Positions 5,601-11,526 of a DNA stretch of 13,455 bases are shown piece after piece. Made by a program: the position numbers and the translations under genes. Within the stretch, counting starts at the first letter, position 1. Every line of letters begins with the position of its first letter. Source of the stretch: Prevotella sp. UBA4339 (GTDB lineage: Bacteria > Bacteroidota > Bacteroidia > Bacteroidales > Bacteroidaceae); contig DGTJ01000120.1 of NCBI GenBank assembly GCA_002393725.1, positions 10,872 to 24,326 of the forward strand. Direction: 5' to 3'. Under the pieces are notes generated by a model. The model did no database searches. It was not told the DNA's origin and saw nothing but the letters and a program-made list of their open reading frames with translations.

Positions 5601-5616
5601 AACATAAAGATAACAT
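5598..5616 (+). promoter_or_regulatory. Direct-repeat operator (Pho-box-like), copy 3
   Basis: TTTAACATAAAGATAACAT, one base different from the copies at 1044 and 4940. The half-sites TTAACAT and ATAACAT lie 11 bp apart, with AAAG between them. The element starts 50 bp before the -7 box of the M16 peptidase gene. Confidence 0.68.
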
Positions 5617-5626
5617 ACGAATTGCA

Positions 5627-5655
5627 TTGTGTTACGAAAAAAGTCTGTATCTTTG
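5627..5655 (+). promoter_or_regulatory. Promoter of the M16 peptidase gene
   Basis: TTG at 5627-5629, 18 bp, TATCTTTG at 5648-5655, then CATCC. The leader to the ATG at 5691 is about 32 nt. Confidence 0.7.
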
Positions 5656-5690
5656 CATCCGAAAAGTAGAATCAACTAATTTGTGTCAAA

Positions 5691-8501
5691 ATGAAACTAA
5701 GAAAACTTTTTGTAGCAGTAGCACTGCTCACCACAGGTTTCGCATCCGCACAGCAGATGCCTGAGATCCCCGTAGACAGTGGAGTCCGTATCGGCAAGCT
5801 CGACAACGGACTGACCTATTACCTTCGTCACAACAACAATCCTGAGAAGAAGGCAAACTTCTATATCGCCCAGCGTGTGGGCTCTATTCAGGAGGACGAC
5901 TCTCAGCAGGGTCTGGCTCACTTCCTTGAGCACATGGCCTTCAACGGTTCTGAGCACTTCCCCTCAGGCAAGATGATCGAGTATCTCCAGACTATCGGTG
6001 TGCAGTTCGGACGCAGCCTGAATGCATATACATCAATCGACCGTACCGTATATTATATAGCCGACGTCTCCACTGAGCGCCAGTCGGCTCTCGACTCTTG
6101 TGTACTCGTTCTCCGTGACTGGTCGAGCGGTATCACTGCCGAGCCAGCAGAGATTGAGAAGGAGCGCGACGTGATACATAATGAGTACCGTATGCGCAAC
6201 ACCCCGAGCCAGCGTATGATAGAGCGTGCGCTGCCTACTCTCTTCCAGGGATCGAAGTACGGCTACCGTATGCCTATCGGTAAGATGGAAATCGTGGACA
6301 ACTTCAAGCCAGAGGAGCTTATCGCATACTATAAGAAATGGTATCGCCCCGACAACCAGGCTCTCGTAATCGTTGGTGACATCGACGTTGACTACACAGA
6401 GAACCTTATCAAGAAGCTCTTCAGCGACATCAAGGTGGCTCCGGATGCTGCAAAGGTTGTGGACGAGGTAGTGCCCGATAACGAGCAGGCTATCTACGTG
6501 GCAGAGAAGGATAAGGAGCAGCAGTATCCTGTGCTGATGCTCTCCATGAAGCGCGATCCTATCCCCGCTGAGATGAAGAAGACAATGGCTTATCTCGTAA
6601 CAGACTATCTGAGCAGCCTCACATGCTCTATGCTCAACAGCCGTTTCTCTGAGATGGCACAGCAGCCCGACTGTCCTTTCGTCCAGGCAATGGTACAGGA
6701 CGGCAACTATCTGCAGCTGGCTCGTACCAAGGAGGCTCTGATGCTTATCGGTGTTGCCAAGGAGGGTAAGGAGATTGAGACTATGCAGGCAGTGATGCGT
6801 GAGGCAAAGCGCGTTCGCGACTTCGGATTCACCGCAACAGAGTTCGCTCGTGCCAAGGCCGACTATATGAGCTCGCTTGAGAAGATGTACACCAACCGTG
6901 ACAAGATGAAGAACGAGCAGTTTGCCAACGACTATATCGAGAACTTCCTCGAGAATGATCCTATCCCTTCTGTAGAGGATCTCTATCAGACAATGAACAT
7001 GCTGGTTCAGCAGCTGCCTTTCGAGGTGGTTAACCAGTATGCCCAGCAGATTATCAACACTGACGACAAGAACCTCGTGGCATACCAGATGGAGCAGGAG
7101 AAGGATGGCAAGACATACGTTGCTCCTGAGGCAATGAAGAAGGCTACCGAGGCAGTACGTGCAGAGAAACTCACCGCATGGGTGGACAATGTGAAGGAAG
7201 AGCCTCTCATGGCTCAGATGCCTGCAAAGGGCAAGATCGTGAAGGAGACAGAGAACAAGACTCTCGGCTACAAGGAGCTGAAGCTCTCTAACGGTGCAAG
7301 GGTTATCCTTAAGAAGACCGACTTCAAGGACGACGAGGTGATGTTCCAGGCAGAGGCCAAGGGTGGTATGTCGCTTTTCGGCAAGGAGGACAACATGAAC
7401 CTTCAGCTCATTGAGCCGGCTCAGATGTACAGCGGTCTCGGAAACTTCTCTAAGTCAGAGCTCGACAAGGCCCTTGCCGGTAAGAATGCGAGCGTACGCC
7501 TGAGTGTGAAGGAGGATCGCCAGTATATCAGCGGACGCTCAGTGCCAAAGGATCTCGAGACTCTCTTCCAGCTGGTTTACCTCACAATGACCAATATCAA
7601 CAAGGACGAGAAGTCGATGGCTTCATTCGTCAATCAGATGCAGATGGTTCTGAAGAACAAGAGCCTGAACCCCCAGCTCGTTTATCAGGACTCTCTCGAG
7701 AGCACCAAGAACTGTGGCAATCCTCTCTACCGACTCCCAGAGGTTGAGGATATTACCAAGTTCGATTACGACCGTGCCCTCCAGATGCTGAAGCAGCTCT
7801 ATGGCAACGGCGGACAGTTCACCTATACTTTCGTCGGTAACTTCGACGAGCAGACTATCCGTCCTCTCATCGAGCAGTATATCGCTTCCCTGCCGGCAGG
7901 CAAGGCTGTGAAGACAAAGGATGTGCGTACATTCTTCAAGGGCAACAGGGATAACCGATTCGAGAAGAAGATGGAGACACCTCAGGCTCAGACTACAGTG
8001 ATCTGGAAGACTGACAAGATGCCTTATACCCTTGAGAACAAGGTTCTGCTCAGCGCTGCCTCTCAGGTGCTCACCCGTGTATATCTGCGCACCATCCGTG
8101 AAGAGGAGAGTGCTGCATACAATGTAGGTGCACACGGCGAGATCAGCACAATGGGTCCGACACCGGTATTCTTCCTCACAGCATCGGCTCCTACCAATCC
8201 TGACAAGCAGAAGATTGCAGAAGACCTGATGATGAAGTATATCAATGAGGCTGCTAAGAAGATTGCCGACGATGACCTGAATCCTGTGAAGGAAATCATG
8301 CTGAAGCAGGCTGATGATGCCAACCGTGAGAACACTCACTGGATGGACGTGCTGACAGAGTGGACTGCCGAGGGCGTTGACCTCCAGACCAACTATGCAC
8401 AGACCGTCAAGGCACTTACTCCGCAGAAGGTTCAGAAGTTCATCTCTGACATCCTCGCCGCAGGAAATCGTGTATCAGTTGTCATGATGCCTACAAAGTA
8501 A
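5691..8501 (+). CDS. Secreted M16 family zinc metallopeptidase (PqqL/pitrilysin-like)
   Basis: Exported zinc peptidase of 936 residues. It has a signal peptide (KLRK, hydrophobic core, ASA before Gln21), so it is expected in the periplasm. The first M16 domain carries the inverted zinc motif HFLEH (His77, Glu80, His81). The third ligand is probably Glu158 in EIEKERDVIHNEY, the usual distance of about 77 residues downstream. The conserved GRSLNAYTSIDRTVY segment (107-121) is also present. The rest comprises the inactive M16 domains expected for a single-chain, four-domain enzyme of this length, including the C-terminal RxYLRTIREEESAAYNVG region. Related enzymes degrade peptides inside a closed chamber. 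The substrate here is unknown. The codon use is strongly biased, which suggests high expression and explains several long antisense frames. The gene is monocistronic: it has its own operator and promoter, and a terminator follows at 8527. Confidence 0.95.
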   Translation: MKLRKLFVAVALLTTGFASAQQMPEIPVDSGVRIGKLDNGLTYYLRHNNNPEKKANFYIAQRVGSIQEDDSQQGLAHFLEHMAFNGSEHFPSGKMIEYLQTIGVQFGRSLNAYTSIDRTVYYIADVSTERQSALDSCVLVLRDWSSGITAEPAEIEKERDVIHNEYRMRNTPSQRMIERALPTLFQGSKYGYRMPIGKMEIVDNFKPEELIAYYKKWYRPDNQALVIVGDIDVDYTENLIKKLFSDIKVAPDAAKVVDEVVPDNEQAIYVAEKDKEQQYPVLMLSMKRDPIPAEMKKTMAYLVTDYLSSLTCSMLNSRFSEMAQQPDCPFVQAMVQDGNYLQLARTKEALMLIGVAKEGKEIETMQAVMREAKRVRDFGFTATEFARAKADYMSSLEKMYTNRDKMKNEQFANDYIENFLENDPIPSVEDLYQTMNMLVQQLPFEVVNQYAQQIINTDDKNLVAYQMEQEKDGKTYVAPEAMKKATEAVRAEKLTAWVDNVKEEPLMAQMPAKGKIVKETENKTLGYKELKLSNGARVILKKTDFKDDEVMFQAEAKGGMSLFGKEDNMNLQLIEPAQMYSGLGNFSKSELDKALAGKNASVRLSVKEDRQYISGRSVPKDLETLFQLVYLTMTNINKDEKSMASFVNQMQMVLKNKSLNPQLVYQDSLESTKNCGNPLYRLPEVEDITKFDYDRALQMLKQLYGNGGQFTYTFVGNFDEQTIRPLIEQYIASLPAGKAVKTKDVRTFFKGNRDNRFEKKMETPQAQTTVIWKTDKMPYTLENKVLLSAASQVLTRVYLRTIREEESAAYNVGAHGEISTMGPTPVFFLTASAPTNPDKQKIAEDLMMKYINEAAKKIADDDLNPVKEIMLKQADDANRENTHWMDVLTEWTAEGVDLQTNYAQTVKALTPQKVQKFISDILAAGNRVSVVMMPTK

Positions 8502-8526
8502 TTAAAAAGGCTTAAATTGGTAATAT

Positions 8527-8565
8527 AATCCGTAGTCTGGGTAACCTGATTACGGATTTTTATTT
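8527..8565 (+). terminator. Terminator after the M16 peptidase gene
   Basis: An 8-bp perfect stem (AATCCGTA 8527-8534 with TACGGATT 8551-8558), with further partial pairing inside (CTGG with CCTG), is followed by a T-rich run (TTTATTT). Its end overlaps the promoter region of the next gene. Confidence 0.75.
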
Positions 8566-8566
8566 G

Positions 8567-8574
8567 TACCTTTG
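8567..8574 (+). promoter_or_regulatory. -7 box of the DUF3737-malY/patB-like operon
   Basis: TACCTTTG followed by CAGCC. The region where a -33 should lie is occupied by the terminator hairpin, and no clear TTG is present. The leader to the ATG at 8598 is about 20 nt. Confidence 0.6.
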
Positions 8575-8597
8575 CAGCCCGAATACTAATTACGTTT

Positions 8598-9446
8598 ATG
8601 GAACTGATAAAAGATAAAGAGTTTGGTGGCGAGCGCCCGTTGTTCGCTGCCCATGACTTGAGACTTGAGAACATCACTATCGTGGATGGAGAGTCAGGCA
8701 TCAAGCAATGTCAGAGAATGGAGTGCTACGACAGCAAGTTCTATGGCAAGTACCCTTGGTGGCATGTAGATGGTGCACATATCGAGAACTGCTACTTCGC
8801 ACCGGGTTCGCGATCCGCCATCTGGTACACTAACGACCTCGTCATGAAGCACTGCACCATCGACGGTCCGAAATTCTTCCGGGAGATGCAGAATGTAGAG
8901 CTGGAAGATGTCACCATCAACGATGCCGACGAGACATTCTGGAGGGTGAAGGGACTTAGGCTGAAGGATGTCAGACTGCATGAGGGTACATATCCGTTTA
9001 TGTTCTCGGAGGATATCTATGTTGACGGACTTGAGAGCGATGCGAAATACGTCTTCCAGTATTGCAAGAATGTAGAGTTGCATAACGCAAAGATAGTGAC
9101 TAAGGACTCTTTCTGGGAGTGCGAGAACGTCACCGTCTATGACTCTGTGCTCGATGGAGAGTATCTGGCTTGGCACTCTAAGAACGTCAGGCTCGTGAAC
9201 TGCCATCTTGCCGGTGAGCAGCTCCTCTGCTATGTTGACGGTCTCGTGCTCGAGAACTGCACCTTCGATGCTGCCTGCGACCGTATCTTCGAGTACACCA
9301 CTGTTGAGGCCGACATTAAGGGGCATGTCGAGAATATCAAGAATCCTACGTCAGGACATATCGTGGCAGACTCCATCGGCAGCATTACTATCGATGAGAA
9401 TGTACGTCAGCCGAATAATTGTGTGATAGAAACCAGAAACAGATGA
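8598..9446 (+). CDS. DUF3737 family beta-helix protein
   Basis: A 282-residue cytoplasmic protein (no signal peptide) matching DUF3737, a family of unknown function. The sequence is a run of strands of about 20-22 residues, each ending in motifs such as LENITIVDG, IENCYFAPG, MKHCTIDGP, LEDVTINDA, LKDVRLHEG, VNCHLAGE and LENCTFDA. This is the pattern of a right-handed beta helix with inward Cys, Val and Ile and a conserved start (KDKEFGGERPLF). Several exposed Trp and Cys residues (for example KYPWWHVDG and SFWECENV) recur at the same turn position and could line a binding face. The last codons overlap the start of the MalY/PatB-like gene (ATGA), so the two are translationally coupled and probably act together. 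What it binds is unknown. Confidence 0.88.
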   Translation: MELIKDKEFGGERPLFAAHDLRLENITIVDGESGIKQCQRMECYDSKFYGKYPWWHVDGAHIENCYFAPGSRSAIWYTNDLVMKHCTIDGPKFFREMQNVELEDVTINDADETFWRVKGLRLKDVRLHEGTYPFMFSEDIYVDGLESDAKYVFQYCKNVELHNAKIVTKDSFWECENVTVYDSVLDGEYLAWHSKNVRLVNCHLAGEQLLCYVDGLVLENCTFDAACDRIFEYTTVEADIKGHVENIKNPTSGHIVADSIGSITIDENVRQPNNCVIETRNR

Positions 9447-10600
9447 AATACGATTTTGATGAGGTAGTAAATCGGCGAGGTAGCCACTGTGTGAAATGGG
9501 ATGAGGCATCGGAGGGAGTCATTCCCCTCTGGGTGGCCGACATGGACTTTAAGGCTGCACCTGCCATACAAGAGGCTATACGTAAGCGTGCCGAGCATGG
9601 GGTATTCGGCTATGCATTAGTCGAGGAGGATTATTATCTGGCAGTGATCAACTGGTTTCAGAGCCGTCATGACTGGCATATCCGTCGTGAGGAGATTCTC
9701 TATACCACAGGTGTGGTGCCGGCAATGTCTGTTGCCATCAAGGCTCTCACAATGCCTGGCGAGAAGGTGCTCATCCTCTCGCCCGACTACAACTGCTTCT
9801 TCTCGTCAGTGCGCAACAACGGATGCGAGGTGCTGGAGAGTGTCTTGGTGAGGAAAGACGACTCGTTTGAGGTTGACTGGGCAGACTTTGAGGCAAAGTG
9901 TGCCGATGAGAAGACCACCGTATTCCTGCTTTGCAATCCTCACAACCCGACGGGTCGCGTATGGACCAAGACGGAGCTGATGCGCATGAACGACATCTGC
10001 ATGCAGTATGGCGTCAAGGTGGTGAGCGATGAGATACACTGCGAGCTGGTAATGCCGGGCTATAATTTCCATCCCTTTGCTGCTGTCAGCGACCAGTGCC
10101 GTAAGAACAGCGTGATACTTAATTCACCTTCCAAGTCGTTTAATATCGCCGGCCTGCAGACTGCTAATATCATCTGCTCACAGCCAGAATGGCGCCGCAG
10201 GATTGACCGCGCGATAAACATCAATGAGGTGTGCGATCTTAATCCATTCGGTCCTGTGGCACTTGTCGCTGCCTATAACGAGAGTGGTGACTGGATTGAT
10301 GAGCTGAACAAGTATATCTGGGGCAACTATCAGGCTCTTTGTGAATTTATCGGGCGTGAGCTCCCGCTGCTGAAGGTCTGCAAGCTTGAAGGTACGTATC
10401 TCCCCTGGATAGACATATCTGCCTATGGCGTGTCGTCACAGCAGATATGCGACCGCATCATGTCGGAGGGCAAAGTGTGGGTTAATCCTGGTACGATGTA
10501 TGGCCCTCTGAGTGGCGAGGGGTATATCCGCGTGAACATTGCCTGTCCGCGAAGCCTGCTGATGGAGGCTTTGGAGCGCATTAGGAAGGTACTTGTGTAA
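9443..10600 (+). CDS. MalY/PatB family PLP-dependent enzyme (cystathionine beta-lyase-like)
   Basis: A 385-residue fold-type I PLP enzyme of the MalY/PatB C-S lyase group. Family members cleave cystathionine or related S-conjugates to a thiol, pyruvate and ammonia, and some act as aminotransferases. Key residues are visible: the N-terminal MKYDFDEVVNRRG and VKWD signature, PLWVADMDF (28-36), FGY (55-57), the NPHNPTGR turn (165-172) with Asn168, Asp196 in SDEIH, the Schiff-base Lys231 in NSPSKSFNIAG, and Arg363 near the C-terminus for the substrate carboxylate. All are intact, so it should be active. An in-frame ATG at 9419 would add eight residues. The ATG at 9443 is preferred because the family begins MKYDFDEV and it makes an ATGA overlap with the DUF3737 stop. 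The most likely role is cysteine/methionine sulfur metabolism in the cytoplasm. No separate promoter is visible. Confidence 0.93.
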   Translation: MKYDFDEVVNRRGSHCVKWDEASEGVIPLWVADMDFKAAPAIQEAIRKRAEHGVFGYALVEEDYYLAVINWFQSRHDWHIRREEILYTTGVVPAMSVAIKALTMPGEKVLILSPDYNCFFSSVRNNGCEVLESVLVRKDDSFEVDWADFEAKCADEKTTVFLLCNPHNPTGRVWTKTELMRMNDICMQYGVKVVSDEIHCELVMPGYNFHPFAAVSDQCRKNSVILNSPSKSFNIAGLQTANIICSQPEWRRRIDRAININEVCDLNPFGPVALVAAYNESGDWIDELNKYIWGNYQALCEFIGRELPLLKVCKLEGTYLPWIDISAYGVSSQQICDRIMSEGKVWVNPGTMYGPLSGEGYIRVNIACPRSLLMEALERIRKVLV

Positions 10601-10636
10601 TATAGTTTACAAAGCCCTTTTGCAGGCCTGTAGGAG

Positions 10637-11359
10637 TTACAGGTGGAATTTATAGCCGAGTGTTATGCTGAGGAACTGATTCCTGGCAGTGTCAGGATTG
10701 TCAGTCTTGTCTATCTTTGTCATGCCGAAATAATAACGGGCATCGAGGACAATGTTCTTGTACTCATACGACAGTCCCAAAGGGATACCAAAGTCGAATG
10801 ACTTGCAGACATCAGACATCTCAGTGTGATTTCCAATTGACCTTGCAGTACTTTGGACATCCTCTGTTAAATCGTAATAGCTGGAGAGATGCATCTTCAG
10901 CATTCCTGTCTCCGTATCTGATGATATTTTGTCGCTTGCAAGTATGCCGACCTGTATGCCTGCCTTAATGGCCAGTCCTTTGATGGCAGGAATATAGATG
11001 TTGGCCATCAGTGGCAAGTTCAAATAACTGCAATTCAGTTTACCGTCCATTTCTGTACTGGTGATCCAAGTGTCAGCATTCTCATCAGTAATTAATCCAC
11101 CGATATTGCCATCAATCTTTGCGCCTTGTTGCGAATACAATAGTCCGAGCGACAGTCCCAGCCAAGGCTTGACTCCATACTCAAGTTCTGCACCGCCGGT
11201 AAACCCAACTTTCATTTTGTAGATGTCAAAGGTAGCGTTGCTGAAATTTGAGAGATTTACACCTGCCATAGGCTTTAAGGACAGACTGCCTACCTTGTTT
11301 TGTGCAGACATACTTGTCGTACATAGAGCCAAGGCAATCAAAAAGAGTATTTTCTTCAT
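10637..11359 (-). CDS. Small outer-membrane beta-barrel protein (PorT/OMP_b-brl-like)
   Basis: A 240-residue exported protein. The signal peptide MKKILFLIALALCTTSMSA is followed by QNKVGSLSLKP. The mature part alternates amphipathic strands, for example FTGGAELEYGVKPWLGLSLGLLYSQQGAKI, YLNLPLMANIYIPAI, GIPLGLSYEYKNIVLDARYYFGMT and the closing FLSITLGYKFHL. This fits an eight-stranded outer-membrane barrel of the Bacteroidetes OMP_b-brl group. The frame is open to an ATG at 11446, but the -7 box (11421-11414) and the signal peptide both favour the ATG at 11359. The leader is about 50 nt (AACAGATAACAAC before the ATG). Ligand and role are unknown. It has its own promoter and is separated from the upstream GH43 gene by a hairpin. 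Its 3' end faces the MalY/PatB-like gene across a 36-bp gap without a clear terminator. Confidence 0.88.
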   Translation of the reverse strand: MKKILFLIALALCTTSMSAQNKVGSLSLKPMAGVNLSNFSNATFDIYKMKVGFTGGAELEYGVKPWLGLSLGLLYSQQGAKIDGNIGGLITDENADTWITSTEMDGKLNCSYLNLPLMANIYIPAIKGLAIKAGIQVGILASDKISSDTETGMLKMHLSSYYDLTEDVQSTARSIGNHTEMSDVCKSFDFGIPLGLSYEYKNIVLDARYYFGMTKIDKTDNPDTARNQFLSITLGYKFHL

Positions 11360-11413
11360 GTTGTTATCTGTTAAATTAATAATATTAGTGGCATTCATTA
11401 TTGAACGCGGGGG

Positions 11414-11443
11414 CAAAGATACAAAAAGTTTTGGAAACAGCAA
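11414..11443 (-). promoter_or_regulatory. Promoter of the outer-membrane barrel gene
   Basis: On the minus strand: TTG at 11443-11441, exactly 19 bp, TATCTTTG at 11421-11414. An excellent match to the Bacteroidetes consensus. Confidence 0.78.
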
Positions 11444-11465
11444 CATTATGGACGAGAAATTTGAT

Positions 11466-11502
11466 AATGAGGCTGTGCCAATAGTCCTGACACAGCCTCA
11501 TT
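11466..11502 (-). terminator. Hairpin between the GH43 and barrel genes
   Basis: A perfect 12-bp inverted repeat (AATGAGGCTGTG 11466-11477 with CACAGCCTCATT 11491-11502), with two further inner pairs, encloses a short loop 24 bp downstream of the GH43 stop. The T run after it is short on both strands (ATCAAATTT on the minus strand, TTCTT on the plus). Hairpins with GGCTGTG/CACAGCC arms are familiar between genes in Bacteroidales, and I take this to be the GH43 terminator. Confidence 0.7.
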
Positions 11503-11526
11503 TCTTGGATTATAAGTGCAGCCTGA

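Noticed and set aside
7623..8339. A 238-codon open frame antisense to the M16 peptidase gene
   Set aside because: It lies wholly inside a clear gene, shows no domain or signal peptide, and arises from the biased codon use of that gene. The same applies to 5697-5957, 8063-8335 and 8694-9326 on the minus strand.
10623..10643. CAGGCCTG palindrome and a CCTGTA/TACAGG hairpin between the MalY/PatB-like gene and the barrel gene
   Set aside because: Only six base pairs, partly inside the barrel coding end, with no T run on either strand. Not enough to call a terminator.
11360..11375. TTTAACAGATAAC in the leader of the barrel gene as a fourth operator copy
   Set aside because: The half-sites are 8 bp apart rather than 11, and the sequence lies downstream of the promoter. 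It is more likely the usual A-rich leader.
11360..11446. Upstream ATG starts (11446 and 11398) for the barrel protein
   Set aside because: The first lies upstream of the promoter's -7 box. Both would bury the clear signal peptide that begins at 11359.
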